A DNA stretch of 64,000 bases from Pseudophaeomoniella oleicola (GCA_003868215.1 QWDQ01000004.1:496001-560000); one strand, 5' to 3'. Counted from the stretch's first letter, positions 23,101 to 34,600 are shown. The notes: generated by a model not told the origin, from the letters alone. Numbers and translations are program-made.

Positions 23101-24301
23101 CAACGAAGAGCTTGGAGCAGTCTTCCAGGTACGCAAGAAGCACGAGAATAAATTCCGAGCTTGTTTCTCGACTTGTGGACCACCCGATGGACTTATTCAT
23201 AAGATTGGCCGTGTCTCACATGCTAAGAAGCAAGAACTTGTGATATACCACGGTGCGACCTTGATTCATCGGTCCCAACGATCAGAGCTGCAACAGAAGT
23301 GGGCTTTCACATCTTACCAGATGCAAAGACTGCGTGATAACCCTTCTTGTGCCGACTCAGAGTACACCAGTATTCTCAATGACAAAGATCGAGGTCTCTC
23401 ATACCATCTCACATATAAGGCTTCGGATAACATTGTCCCTTGGAAGTCACTCTTATCTACTCTGAGCATCACCAACAAACCTCGAGTGGCCATCTTACGT
23501 GAGCAGGGTGTCAACGGACAAGCTGAAATGGCCTATGGTTTCCATACTGCCGGATTCATCGCTGTAGACGTGCATATGACTGACCTGATATCCGGCAAAG
23601 TTTTACTCGATGGTTTTGTTGGTCTTGCCGCGTGCGGAGGTTTCTCTTACGGTGACGTGCTGGGAGCAGGACAGGGCTGGGCCAAATCAGTGCTTCTCCA
23701 TCCTCAAACTCGCAAACAATTCAAAGACTTCTTTGAGCGTAAAGATACCTTCGCCCTTGGTGTCTGCAATGGGTGTCAATTCCTGTCCCGCCTGTCATCG
23801 CTCATCCCTGGGGCTGACGCATGGCCGGTCTTCGAGCGCAATGAATCCGAACAATACGAAGCGCGAGTCTGCATGGTAAAAATCAACTCCCCAGCCAATT
23901 CCTCCGTCTTCCTCCATGGCATGCACGGCTCATCCCTACCCATCGCTGTTGCCCACGGAGAAGGCCGCGCCACATTCGAACAAACGCCACAAAATCCGCT
24001 CCCGTCCACGCAACAAGCCACCGATCTCGTCCAATCCGGCCTCGTCCCAATCCAATACGTCGACAACACAACCCTGAAACCCACGCAGACCTACCCCTTC
24101 AACCCCAACGGCTCGCCTGCCGCCATCGCTGGCGTTCGATCCAAAGACGGCCGAGTCCTCGCTCTGATGCCTCATCCGGAACGCACCGTCCTCGCCGGCA
24201 TCGGGAGCTACATCCCCAACCACATCATGCAGGAATGGAATGGCGAGGTTGGGCCATGGGCGAGATTATTCCAGAGCGCTAGAAGATGGGTTGCGTCGTA
24301 G
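20198..24301 (+). CDS. ADE6: Phosphoribosylformylglycinamidine synthase (FGAM synthase)
   Basis: Fourth step of purine synthesis: FGAR + glutamine + ATP to FGAM in the cytosol. A single exon of 1,367 aa matches the large, PurL-type, single-chain enzyme of eukaryotes. The N-terminal PurS-like and linker regions (VNSEHCRHKQF near residue 229) lead into two ATP-grasp-like PurM repeats: the first holds VETHNHPTAVSPFPGAATG and GGEIRDEGA, the second starts near GGLTARDQMVGP and includes HDRSDGGLFTTLAEM. The C-terminal class-I glutaminase has GVCNGCQFLS with the nucleophile Cys at residue 1190 and the closing PHPER with its His and Glu. All catalytic blocks look intact. The ATG at 20198 is the first in frame and gives the usual N-terminus. 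No intron is apparent, which is common for this gene in fungi. Confidence 0.97.
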   Translation: MAAVNQYLTLEGSAAWSDSRCRAIAERIGVADLRAQWMHHVWVAEKLQETELEALEQILTYRDVPSSTPLPSVHGGADHLESASFWVAPRIGTISPWSSSATSIAQVCIGKVIKRIERSMFITVVFKTKEQTSDSLVLNALHDRMTQSISQKQPDLHLMFSEHDPSPLEIVSLEKEGLSPIEILREANKRLGLALDDSELQYLVDAYTHGGSVARPPTDVELFMFAQVNSEHCRHKQFNAEWTIDGQKKPNSLFSMIRNTHKRTPGRTVSAYSDNAAVLEGFDASFWAPDTNTQQWMQNREVIHYLAKVETHNHPTAVSPFPGAATGSGGEIRDEGAVGRGSKPKAGLSGFCVSDLLIPGHKQPWELDDVGKPNHIASPLDIMIEAPLGSAAFNNEFGRPCTTGYFRTLLTKIQDEEGQTEVRGYHKPIMIAGGVGTVRPQHALKDPGVVEPDSHLIVLGGPAMLIGLGGGAASSITSGEGSVDLDFASVQRGNAEVQRRAQEVINACVALGPNSPIKFIHDVGAGGLSNALPELVHDSGLGAKFELREVDNADRGMSPMQIWCCEAQERYVMAVGKDGLNKFTQIANRERCGFSVVGHATSEQRLILMDRNNPDRPNPIDLPMSMLFGKPPKMTRQVTSRKLNLPVFDSSLMRYLPGVSSKEVLNEAVDRVLKLPSVGSKSFLITIGDRTVGGLTARDQMVGPWQTPVADVSVTATALNPGTKTGEAMAMGEKPTLALISAAASARMAVAESLMNLTAADLVERLNGVALSANWMSASSHPGEGAAIYEAVEAIGMQLCPKLGISIPVGKDSMSMKMKWNDSQSKEPKEVTAPLSLIISAFGPVSDIKKTWTPALRRPDDLKEETTLFFVDLAAGKRALGGSALAQVFGQVGHECPDIRDVELFKDFFDATQQMQDDGIILAYHDRSDGGLFTTLAEMMFAGRCGVEIMLDSICPSSKSPDVIETLFNEELGAVFQVRKKHENKFRACFSTCGPPDGLIHKIGRVSHAKKQELVIYHGATLIHRSQRSELQQKWAFTSYQMQRLRDNPSCADSEYTSILNDKDRGLSYHLTYKASDNIVPWKSLLSTLSITNKPRVAILREQGVNGQAEMAYGFHTAGFIAVDVHMTDLISGKVLLDGFVGLAACGGFSYGDVLGAGQGWAKSVLLHPQTRKQFKDFFERKDTFALGVCNGCQFLSRLSSLIPGADAWPVFERNESEQYEARVCMVKINSPANSSVFLHGMHGSSLPIAVAHGEGRATFEQTPQNPLPSTQQATDLVQSGLVPIQYVDNTTLKPTQTYPFNPNGSPAAIAGVRSKDGRVLALMPHPERTVLAGIGSYIPNHIMQEWNGEVGPWARLFQSARRWVAS

Positions 24302-25293
24302 GGAATGTTTTTCTTTCTTTCTAATTTTATGAAAGGAAGGAGTATCTTAATACATCTCTCCCTCTCCCGTAAATTCTACATCATGGATCAAATTTCTGCT
24401 TATCCCGCACATCATGGAATAGATCTTTCACACTTTAAAAAGAATATATATATGCAAAAAACCCCTCCGATATCTTTAAATCAACTTCCCCCCCCCCCCC
24501 AACCCAAAAAGAGTCAGTCAGTCAGTCAGTCCTATTATTACAATACTACCTACCTAGATAGACTCCCCTCCTAACTCCCCCCTCCGCCTCTTTTCTTGAG
24601 CTCAGCTAATTGACTTACTTGGTAGGTTAGGTACCTAGATAGATATTTATATCCCCCCCCCCTCTCTCTCCTTCTATAGGAAGCCCCTCCTTCTTAATCG
24701 AGGAATACGGAGGATTTTTGTGTATATATATATGTTCTTGTGTTGGAATTAATAATTACATACAGCCAAGTTCACTCTTAAAAAGAGAGAGAGGTATGAT
24801 TATATATATATATATCTTAGGTATTTGGGTAAAGGTAGGTAGGTAGGTATTAGATGCCCATCTATCTACTTTAGGTTGTGTTGGATTTAGTTGTTGTTGT
24901 TGTTGTTGTTGTTGTTGGTCAAGAGAGTAAATACAATGGATTCCTAAGTATTCGAGGAGGGGGGAAAAGAAAAAACCTTTTGATTTTGATTTGGTTTGGT
25001 CAAAAGCATGAAGAGCTAGCTACAGGACTGGGAAAGAAAGCATGGGGGTAAGGAGAGACGGACAGGATGGTGGTACAGGGTGACAGACGGTCAGAGAGAG
25101 ACAGAATGGGCTGGTACAGACAGAATTGTTACACGACAGAGCCCGTTAAAGTGCACAAATAACATCCATCCCCCTGAAAAAAAAAAAAAAGAAAGAAAAG
25201 AAAAACAAATTACAAAAGAAGTAACAAGTTTTCGCCCCCTTATCTAGCAACCTTCCGTTCCTTCCTACCACTACCAATTGTCCATTCATCCAC
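24302..25293. other. Convergent 3' spacer with simple repeats
   Basis: The 3' ends of ADE6 and the DUF2786 gene converge. The stretch holds C runs (near 24487 and 24653), GTCA units (near 24512-24530), TA runs (near 24724 and 24802), TAGG units (near 24834-24850) and a TTG run. No gene. Confidence 0.6.
24890..24917. repeat. TTG trinucleotide microsatellite
   Basis: About nine copies of TTG (CAA on the other strand) in the 3' spacer between ADE6 and the DUF2786 gene. Confidence 0.9.
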
Positions 25294-26175
25294 TCATTCA
25301 CTCTTGATTCTCTTCCTACTAACGTCAATGTCCTTTGCCATTTCCTTCCCGACCGCAAAAGCAGCCTGATCTCGAATCCGGTAATCTCGTCTACGTGATG
25401 ATGACAATTTCAAATTCTGGGCCTTGAGGTACTCTTCTGCCACGGTCTTTGCGTCATGGCGGAAGGTTGTGAGCGCAGTGATCGAGTGCCATGTATTTGC
25501 TTGTTGGGAATGATCTGAAGTACTCGAGATAGAGGAAGAAGACACTGCACTGAGTTCATTGCGTTTCTCGGCTGTGGCGATGTCTTTGAGGCCGATGCCG
25601 ACGCCGAGGCAGAAGCTGTTTGTGGATTTGCCTCCCTTTTTGGTGCGGCACCATTCGAGAGTCATATTGTGTGCCATCTCAAAGGCGTTGGCGGCAGCGA
25701 CGGTGTTTTCGGCAATGCCGTAGAAAGTCCAGTCTATTGAAGTCAAGCGTGAAGTGCGGTAGGAGCTGCAATCGAAGAATATGGTAATTGCTGAGGCGAC
25801 CTGGTGCACCCAGGTCTGTGAAGTCACTTTTGATTGAGGGCTTTTGTTCGTGATCGAGACGATGGAATGGCCACCAAATCTAGCTCGTTCCGTAGCTGAT
25901 GTTGCCTGGGCGATGACCTCTGCTTGAGTTATGTTGATTTGCGCCATCAACATACTTGACATGCGGAGGGCCGACTGTGCTTCCGACTCAGGCGTATTCG
26001 GATGGTTGGCTCTGTCAAGGCATTTCCTGATACGCTCGATCATTTGTGACTTCTTGTCATTCTGGTCTCCGGCTTCTGGTACGGCAGATTCGATTACCTT
26101 AGCGACCCGGGAGGTTCTTGGTGCTGCTCGACGTCTTCGAGAGTTGAAACTCCGAGGACCATGACCCCGAGGCAT
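25294..26175 (-). CDS. DUF2786 domain protein, function unknown
   Basis: A 293-aa protein with no known activity. The N-terminus is basic (RSFNSRRRRAAPR), as in nuclear or nucleic-acid-binding proteins. Around residues 47-95, the segment IERIRKCLDRANHPNTP and the following helix SEAQSALRMSSMLMAQ match the pattern of DUF2786, a small helical domain common in bacteria, phages and fungi. The next ~120 residues (TWVHQVASAITIFFDC, FYGIAENTVAAANAF, AHNMTLEWC) match the DUF7168-like partner region that usually follows it. A Ser-rich linker and a Lys/Arg-rich tail close the protein. The frame is open to an ATG at 26601, but that extension runs through a tandem repeat and a TATA-like site, so I start at 26175. 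It is divergent from the F-box-like gene at 26863. The assignment is from memory of the domain pattern. Confidence 0.8.
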   Translation of the reverse strand: MPRGHGPRSFNSRRRRAAPRTSRVAKVIESAVPEAGDQNDKKSQMIERIRKCLDRANHPNTPESEAQSALRMSSMLMAQINITQAEVIAQATSATERARFGGHSIVSITNKSPQSKVTSQTWVHQVASAITIFFDCSSYRTSRLTSIDWTFYGIAENTVAAANAFEMAHNMTLEWCRTKKGGKSTNSFCLGVGIGLKDIATAEKRNELSAVSSSSISSTSDHSQQANTWHSITALTTFRHDAKTVAEEYLKAQNLKLSSSRRRDYRIRDQAAFAVGKEMAKDIDVSRKRIKSE

Positions 26176-26301
26176 TGTGCCTTGGTGAGTTGCTCGCGTA
26201 AGCTGAATATGGGATGATCGAGATGAGAAAGCTGCAGAGTAAGAGAGACGATCGAGTTGAGAGGGTTCATTTTGTTCGAGATAGAAGACAGGACCTTCCC
26301 A

Positions 26302-26309
26302 GTATATAA
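26302..26309 (-). promoter_or_regulatory. TATA-like element of DUF2786 gene
   Basis: TTATATAC on the minus strand, about 130 bp before the ATG at 26175 and just downstream (in transcription sense) of the tandem repeat. It supports the shorter start. Confidence 0.45.
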
Positions 26310-26323
26310 GGACCAGATCCTCC

Positions 26324-26440
26324 AGGCAACGATTGAAGCCTTGAGAAGGCACCGATAACTGTCTCTCTCTGTATAGGCAACGATTGGAGCTCTGAGAAGG
26401 CACCGATAGTTCTCTCTCTCGGTGAATAGGCAACGACACA
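26324..26440. repeat. Tandem repeat, 51-53 bp unit, ~2.3 copies
   Basis: Two nearly identical units start at 26324 and 26375 with AGGCAACGATTG, run through GAGAAGGCACCGATA and a CTCTCTCT tract, and a third, cut unit starts at 26428. It lies upstream of the probable promoter of the DUF2786 gene. Confidence 0.85.
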
Positions 26441-26862
26441 TTATCTCGTCCAGTGGTGCCTTTGTCACCTTGTTCCAGGGCTGCGGTGGTGATCCAAAAG
26501 CGAGACGTGATGAACCTTTGACAGAGATCAAAGGTGATTGATTCTGTTGCCAGGTGAAGAGTGAAGGTAATGAATGTATCAGAGATTGATTCAAACTTCA
26601 CTTTGAATGATTGAATATTGTTGTTAATATCTGGGCTCGCGTGGATCCTGCTTCACTTCTGTCGTCATCACTTTCAACGACTTCTGTATCTTCCTTCACA
26701 GTGATACACCCACACCCACACAGACACACAAACTCTCTCTCTTCTCAATATCTTCGCAGGAACATTGAACATTCGTCACTTCGTATCTTGTCCAGTTCCG
26801 ATCTGGGAGCATACCGCCGCTGACGCTGTCTGACAGCCCTGGCTTCCAAACATCCGCCGATA

Positions 26863-27635
26863 ATGTCTCGTCTTCTTCAACTTCCGGCAGAACTTCGCCT
26901 TCTTATCTTCGAATATGTTTGCAGTGGCACAGCCATGGCATGTGATGCAAATTCGCACATTCAGTTCATTCCAGGGTATCAAAAGTTTGTATTTGCCAAC
27001 TTTGACACACTGTACGCGGAAGGGACAATGTTGGGCTTAGACCTGCAGAGTACCAGGGATGCCATCACGAAAGAATGCACACACTTTTGGAACACCATAG
27101 CAATGGCAAATGATTTCGCACATGCTTTCCCCAATGCAGTTTCCAAAATGAGATATATGGGCATAGAGGATCTCTCTTTCGCTCCGATGCACCCGTTAGC
27201 ATCAGAATACAAGGCCATCCAGCTCATAATTTCCGAGATTGATAGTGAATACTACGACAGCGACGGCTTGCAATTGGATGAGATCTTCCCTGCTTATATA
27301 GCGAAGGTGATGTCTGGTGGGCTGACCGCCGGCAAACCCCAACAAGGTGTATCCATTGCCATTGGAATCTGTACCAGCATGGGCAACTGTGACAGATCGA
27401 GAACCAATTCAACCGAAGAAAGACCTGTGTGGCACTTGCAAAAAAGAATGGTAGGCTCCCTCCAACCGAATCACTGCATGTAGCCTTCGGGTTGGCAATA
27501 TGACCGCTAATTGCAGACTAGGAATGTTTCAAACCAGCAGGTGGAAAGCCATGGCGCATCGGAGAGGCTGAAGTCATCAACAAAGATCAATTTACCGAAC
27601 AATTGTTCAAGTTTCTCCCATTTGCAGAGGACTGA
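26863..27635 (+). CDS. F-box-like small protein
   Basis: A 233-aa protein of unknown target. The start MSRLLQLPAELRLLIFEYV is the short F-box-like opening (LxxLPxELRxxIFEYV) seen in a very large family of fungal proteins, thought to contact Skp1 in SCF ubiquitin ligases. The rest is not recognisable beyond conserved aromatic and acidic positions. Two exons are read, 26863-27450 and 27522-27635. The intron 27451-27521 has a GTAGGC donor, GCTAAT branch site and ACTAG acceptor. The acceptor was chosen because it opens the frame ECFKPAGGKPWRIGEAEV and ends in FLPFAED, which looks like protein; using the CAG six bases upstream adds two in-frame codons, the second of which is a TAG stop. No leucine-rich or WD repeats follow the F-box. 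It is divergent from the DUF2786 gene and lies next to the PKS; it may mark the left edge of the cluster. Confidence 0.7.
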
Positions 27636-28624
27636 TTGAACGATCGCTCATGAGCCCGCAATATCGGAAAGTGTGTGGACAGAGACATCATCACAACCGA
27701 CTTTGAGAATACGGTAGAGCACTCAAGTTCTCTTGACGGAGGGACCAATATCGCAAGGAACATGCTGGATCATACATCGACTTCTGATATCGATGGCAGT
27801 CTTGATCAAATATCGGTGTCCTTCACCCCAGCAGCAGTGATAGATCATGTGATTTACCTTGTTCCATCCAGCAACCCAGTCAAGCTCTATCGTAGCCACA
27901 GAATCACCATCTTCGGCCTTTCTTCCATGGCTTCCTTTTCGGTCACTTGCTGGATACGATACCCTTTTTTTGAGCTACCCAGGGAGGATTGAACACGTCT
28001 TCCTCTAGATCAAGTCGGATTTTCAAATCATTAGGAGATGGCCAGGGAGAGGATTTGAAACGACTGTCTCAATTTTTACTTCGATAGGGCTAAACGCAAC
28101 ATATCCAGATCACAGATGGCGGAGAATAAAGTGATCGTTCTGGGTACATCTGTTGGATTGTCGTCGTGTAGATAATAGTTCAATGAAGAAGCTGATAATT
28201 AAATCATTCCCTGATTGGTGTCTCGCGCCGGGCCTCATGCAAATTGGCCGATCGATTCATCTCGGAGGATCTAATAATCATCAGATGCACAACAGAAGTT
28301 AAAAGGTAATGGAACGGTTGATGCAACTGACATTGACTATAAAGAAAGATAAGAAACATAATAATTTTTCGTGGTATCTGATTACCTAGATATCTCTGCC
28401 ATTTCCCATCCCAGCCTTCGAGGGGGGGAATAGTTGTATAATTTATAGATTTAAAAAAGAGCTCGTTAATCATCTTGATAGCGAATGAAAGAGTAGGTAC
28501 TTTATAGCCCGTTGATTCGTAACATCCAGGTTGAAAAAAATAAGAAAATAACAATAATAAGAGCAATCTCAATATCCTCCTAATAGGACATCACAGTGAC
28601 AATCTGCGGTCTGGGGATTTTGGA
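27636..28624. other. 3' spacer between F-box-like gene and PKS
   Basis: Nearly 1 kb where two genes converge. A 105-codon frame at 27675-27992 has no recognisable domain and no splice partner, so I do not call it. AT-rich from about 28340 to 28580. Confidence 0.5.
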
Positions 28625-31600
28625 TCACGCCACAACTTTGGCAACGATCTTCTCACAGAACGACATGAGCGAGGAAGCGTTCATGATATCGACCGTGGTT
28701 ACAAGCGCACCGAGTTCGTTTCGGACCCAGTTTCGCACTTCGACGGCGGCCAGTGAATCGATACCGTATACGGCGAGCGGTCGTGCTGGGTCCATGGGTT
28801 CTGATAGGCGCAGCATGCGTACGAAGCCATTGTTGACTACGTTGACTGCAGAAGGGAATTAGCATTTTCTCCCCGAGAATTGGGTTATGGGATGCGATTA
28901 GGAGACTTACCGGTCGCTGCTAACTGCACCGCCGTATCTGCTGTCTTGGAACGCAGTAAAAGAAGGAGTGCTTGCACGTCTGCGTTGGTACTATTGCCTC
29001 CTTCACCTCCAGCTCTGCTCGCGGTACCGGTGAACAGAGCCGAGAAGCGGGCGTCCTGCAGGAGCGCCGAGTCTGCTGGCTGGGGCATGACAATACCGGT
29101 GACCATTTGTTTCACTGAGGCTGAATTGGGGGGCTGGCCTGTTTGCTGCAGGATGGAGAAGTAGAGGATCTGCCGTAGAAGACCATTGTTGATTCCCTTG
29201 AATACTCGCTCGTCGAAATGCTTCTCCTTGAAACCCTCGCTGTTGGCGATGAATCCGTCATCCTCGATAACGCCAAGATCGATCGAGCAGGCGGCTTGAC
29301 CTCGCTGGCGGCGGTAGGCGGCAAAGGAGTCGAGGAATACATTGGCGGCTGCATAATTGGCCTGTCCTCGCTGTCCAGCGACACCTGAGATACTGGAAAG
29401 CATGGTAAAAAAGTCAAGTTGAAGATTGCGCTTCTCCGCAGCTTCGTGGAGATTCCAAGTTCCTTGGATCTTGCACGCCACTGCACTGTGATATTCGTCG
29501 AGGGTCATGGAATCAAATGGGCGGTCCTGTTAAAGAGAGGTCAGCCGGTTCCCGGTAGTTTGGGAAGAGGGGTAGCTTACCCGGAGAACCATGGCGCCTT
29601 GAATGATACCTCCGATAGGGACTTTCGTCTGGTTGAAAGCCCGGTCCACATCTTCTTTGACGGTAACATCGGCAGTGAGAAGATCAATACGCGACCCGAG
29701 AGCATTGACCTGTTTGACAATCGCCCGTGATTTCTCGTCGGCGTGCCCGCTACGCGAGATGACGGCCAGGTTCTTCGCACCACTCTTTGCCATATATATG
29801 GCAAGCGCTCCGCAGAGACCTCTGAGACCACCCACAATGAGATAGGAAGCATCATCACGGAAGTGGAGAGCCTTAGGAGCTCGTCGAACCTGCAGACGTT
29901 AGAAAAAAATTTGCCTATTGTAAAAGTATGAGGATGGACTCACTGGGACCATGACCTTTGGATCGACGCCGTTTGAAATCACGACTTTACCAATGTGCTT
30001 GCCCGCGCGCAGATAGCGGACGGCGTTCGGAACATCGGTGAAAGCGAAAACATGAATGGGGTTGATGGGCTTGACATGACGCCCCTCAAGTAGTTCGAAC
30101 AACTTCGATGTAAGGCTAAGTTGATCAAAAATCAGCATGCGTCATCAATCTGGATGATGAGGGTATAGTTTGCACATACCGAGCAACAAGATGATCAGGA
30201 GCTCTCTGATGGGACATGTCAACCGCTCTGAAGGAAATATTGCGGTCAAACTGCTCCATGGCAAGGCTGTTGCGATCAAGAATATCCTTCTTGCCGATCT
30301 CGACCATGACACCTCCATCAGCCAATACGCGGAACGATTCATCCAGCATATCACCAGTGAGAGAATTGAGCACCACATCGACTCCTCTGCCACCAGTAGC
30401 GGCCAGAAGCTGGTCCCCGAAATCAGTGTTTCTGGAATTAAATAAATGGTCGTCTGTGAGGCCAAAGGTAGATTTGAGGAACTCTCTCTTGTCTGGTGAT
30501 CCTACGGTTGCAAAGATCTGGGAACAAGGGTTAGACATGTTCAGCAAAGCAAAATGATTTCACTTACCTCGGCGCCTGCATACTGAGCCAGTTGCAATGA
30601 AGCAATACCAACGCCACCCGCAGCTGAATGGATGAGCACTCGCTTGCCGGGGGTAATGTCCGCCATGTCAAACAACGAGTAAATCGACGTCAAATAGACG
30701 CCACAGAGTGTTGCCGCCTCCTCAAATGACATCCAATCGGGAAGAGCATGGACCCGACCTGGCCGAGTATGAACTCGGTTGGCGATGGTCGCATTGGTAA
30801 AAACCACCACTCGCTGTCCGACCTCGAGTGAGGCAACACTCGGGGACACTTTGGTGATGATACCAGCCGCCTCTCCACCCAATTCGCGTTCATCACCCGG
30901 CACAATACCCATTGTGACGACAACATCCTTGTAGTTCAAACCCGCTGCGTAGACCTCGATTTCGACATAGCCATCTTGCAGCGGGATGGCTTCCGGCGCA
31001 ATCTCATGGTAATGGATCGAATCAAGGTCACCAAGTCGCTCCGCTCCCATCTGGATGATGGCCTTATTGGCGTGAAGATCCACAATCTCGGTCTTGCGAT
31101 CGCTCGGATGGTGCCCCTGGAGTTTGGTGATAGCCCAGTCAGGAACCAGACGACTAATCTGCAAAACACCTCCTCGCTCGACAAATTCGCTCTCGACCTT
31201 GCTCTCAGGTTCGGGCTGGCAGAGAAGATCGAGACATGAGCTAATGGCATCGGCAGTCGCCTTACCTGTGGGATGCTCGACGTCAAGAGTGTTCAGGCGT
31301 ACACCCTCTTCGGCGCGGACGGTACGGAAGAACCCAGTGATAGCCGCTGCTGTTGGATCGGTGACTTCGATATGGGCACCGGAGGTGACCCAAAGAACCT
31401 TGCTTTGCTTTTGTATGATGTGTTTCAGGATCTGCCATTGTTTATCGGTCGGTCGGTCCATGATTGGTGCAGACAACTCGTCCAAGACGAGGACTAGCTG
31501 CCCTGCGGCAATTTCGGTTGCAGGATCAGTGACTTTCTGGGTCTTCCACCCAAGACTTTCAATGTCGCCAAGAATTTTACCAGATGCTTCATGCATAGTA

Positions 31601-34600
31601 TCGAGGAGGCTGACGTAGCTGACGGTGGGAGGTGTCACCTCCGAATCCTCTTCTTTGATCTGGGAGATATAGACATCTTCGCCAAGAGCCTGGATTCTAC
31701 CCAGGTTCTTAAGCGATACGCCATGTCCAATGCCTAGGACAATACTGCCTGGCCGAACAGACTTAGACACACTCTTCAGAACCGCGTCCTGAACGGCGTC
31801 TTCGACCCGCTCCGATATCTTGACGATTACGAGATCGAACTCCACATCCGCAACGACAGCCTCACTCTGAGTGATATCAAGCAGGCCGAATGTTGCGGTG
31901 GGAGCGTGAGGCGAATGCAACCCTTGGGCGCTGATCAGTGTATTCGGATCACTGACGGCAAAATGGTATTGAGAGTAGGCAGCTCTGATCAGATTGGGCT
32001 CTTCCTGCACCCACAGGCTGGAGGTATCACTGGGGCTCAAATTCAGTTCCAAAACTTTGAGCGTGGGATTTTTGTGGGCGATGAGATCAATGAGATCCTG
32101 GGTAGTCTTGCCGCTGTCTGCCAGGAATTGTCGCAATTTTGGCTCCGGCGACGACAACAGCAGCGAAAGATCCGCTTCCCACGCCAGGCGCGTGAAGAGG
32201 TGCTTTGCACCCTCCTCCTCGCTTGTTTCAATGTCACGCGTTGTGAGTCCCTTCATCTCCAAGAGTAGAGAACCGTCCGTCGGGTCGTACAGCGACAGGT
32301 CCGAGCCGTAGTTGCGGTGGAGGTCTTCTCGCCCAATGCCGAGGAAGCGTGCGGATGCGAGCGCGATCGCTTCAGCAGGTTGCTCTTTCCGTGCAGGAAT
32401 GACGAGACTGCTGAGAATCTGCGGCACATGCACGGCACCGACAAGTGGGATGTCACCCTTTGAGATTGCAAGGATTCCGATGTAGAAGCATGCATCGATG
32501 CTGGAAGGATGAACAGGGTAGAACGATTGACCGTACTTTGACGGCGGAGGCTCCATCGACACAGTCGAGCGACTTTCTGTCTTGCCCATGGTCGCCTCGA
32601 ACTGTAGATGTTTCTGGAAGCATGGTCCGTAGTTATATCCAGACTCTCTCACGGCCTTGTAGATCATGCTCGCTGGTGTCGCCAGTTTTAGGGGCTCCAT
32701 GGAACCAGCTGAAGCAAATGCCTCCTTGTAGTCTGTTTCGACACATACCAAGCCGGCGCAATGCTCGGTGTAAACGGTGTCCTTTGTCGAACAGACCCTG
32801 AATTCGTACCACTCGCGGGTCGATCCACCACGTGCCGGCGTCAGCACAAGAGTGTATGTGGCAGCCTCGTCTTCCTCAAGCACAAGTGCACGTAAGAACC
32901 GGATGTCCTTGAATCGGTACCGGTATCGTTCTGGCTCCTTCTCGTTCCACTTGGTTATCATGGATGTCTGATACACGGCTTCCACCGCCATGGCGCAGTA
33001 ACCGGCTCCCGGGAAGATAATCTGGCTGCCCATGCAATGGTCCCGAAGCCAGGGCATATCGGCCAGCTTGAGGGTCTTCTGGAAGATCGGAGCCTGCCAT
33101 GCGGTACCATTCATCTTCGAGCCAAGGAGATCGTGGTAGATGAACTTTTTGAATCTCCAGTCTCTGCTGGCTTGGGTTTCATGCCAGTATCGTTGCGAAT
33201 GATTCCATGCATAGTTGGGAAGATCGACGATAACCGATGGCTCCTTCGACTCATTTACACGGTTGACTTTGCTCAGATTGACAGAGCCACCGACTAAGAA
33301 GAGCTGACCAGCGATATCGTACAAGGTGAGGGCTGAATCGGGTCCGCGCTTCAAGGCGGATGTATATGTCGCATCTGCAGGTGCGCCGGAGAGACTCTTC
33401 TTAATTTGAGCAATAGGGCCCGAAAGGGCATTGCTGGGGCCAATTTCAATCAGGAAATCAGCGCCTTGGGAGTCTTGCAGGAGTTCCTTTGCTGCCTGCG
33501 AGAATCTTACGGGAGAAATCATGTTGCTCTTCCAATAAGCGGCATCTGGTGATGCCGTCATCACCTTGTTGGTGACAGAGCTGTACATCCTAGCCGACGG
33601 TTTGCTTGGTGACGGTGTTAAGGTATTAAGGAGCATTTTCTCATATGCCTCCCCAATCGGCGCCATATAGTCGGAATGGTAAGCTAGATCGACGAGCAGC
33701 ATTCTGGCAAAATGGCCGTCCTTGTGCAGTTGTTCCTGGAGTTCCGCAAGCTCAGAGGCGGTACCAGACATGGTGAGACTGCTTGGGCTGTTATAGCATG
33801 CAATCTGAACCTTGCTCTTGGATGACTCGAGATACTTTTCAATAGTCTCGACGCTAACACCGACAGCAAGCATTCCCAGGGGCTCCGCGGGAGGGATTTG
33901 TTTGGCTCCCTGGCCGCGGTAGTAAGCGATCTTAATAGCTTCCCCTGGCGTGACCAGGCCAGCGGCAGCAGCAGCGGCGATCTCACCTGACGAGTGCCCA
34001 ACCACGGCCTCAGGATGAATACCCCATTCTTTCATGATCGCAAGGATAGCCAGCTGTAAAGCCGTAACCAGAGGTTGGGAGAATTCAGGCTGTCGCAGAG
34101 CTGCACCACTCCGCTCCTCTGTCAGTTCGCTCAGGAGTGACCACTGTGGAGGATCGGGCAATTTCTGGAGAACTTTGTCCAAATCCTGAAGAACTTCCTT
34201 TGCCATTGGGAACGACTTGACTAAATTCAACCCCATCTGAGACCATTGGGCTCCCTGGCCCGTGAAGACGAAACCGATCCTGGGCTTAGATCCTGCCTTT
34301 TGCCCGAAGACAAGTTTGTCTTGGTCAATGTTGCTCGACTTCGTGACGGCAAAAGCACGATAGTAGTGGTGTGTTCTCCGCTCGGAGAGCGTGTAGACCA
34401 GGTCATCGACATCGACCGACACACCGGGGTTGATTAGATGTCCAGAAAGGGATTGAATATAATTTTTCAGTGATGCCTGGTCGTTGGCGGACAGCACGAG
34501 CACCCTTGGTCTGGCATCTTTTGCCACAGTCTCCTCATCATCGTCGTCGCCGAAGAAATCGGACGTAATCTGCTTGTAGGATGAAACATGTCTTGATATT

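Larger units (their letters stand above)
26176..26862. promoter_or_regulatory. Divergent promoter region DUF2786 / F-box-like
   Basis: A 687-bp head-to-head spacer. It holds the tandem repeat described separately and a CA/CT-rich tract near 26700-26745 that resembles the pyrimidine-rich leader of many fungal promoters for the plus-strand gene. Confidence 0.5.

Noticed and set aside
27675-27992. 105-codon plus-strand open frame
   Set aside because: No recognisable domain, no splice partner, and it lies in the 3' spacer of the F-box-like gene.
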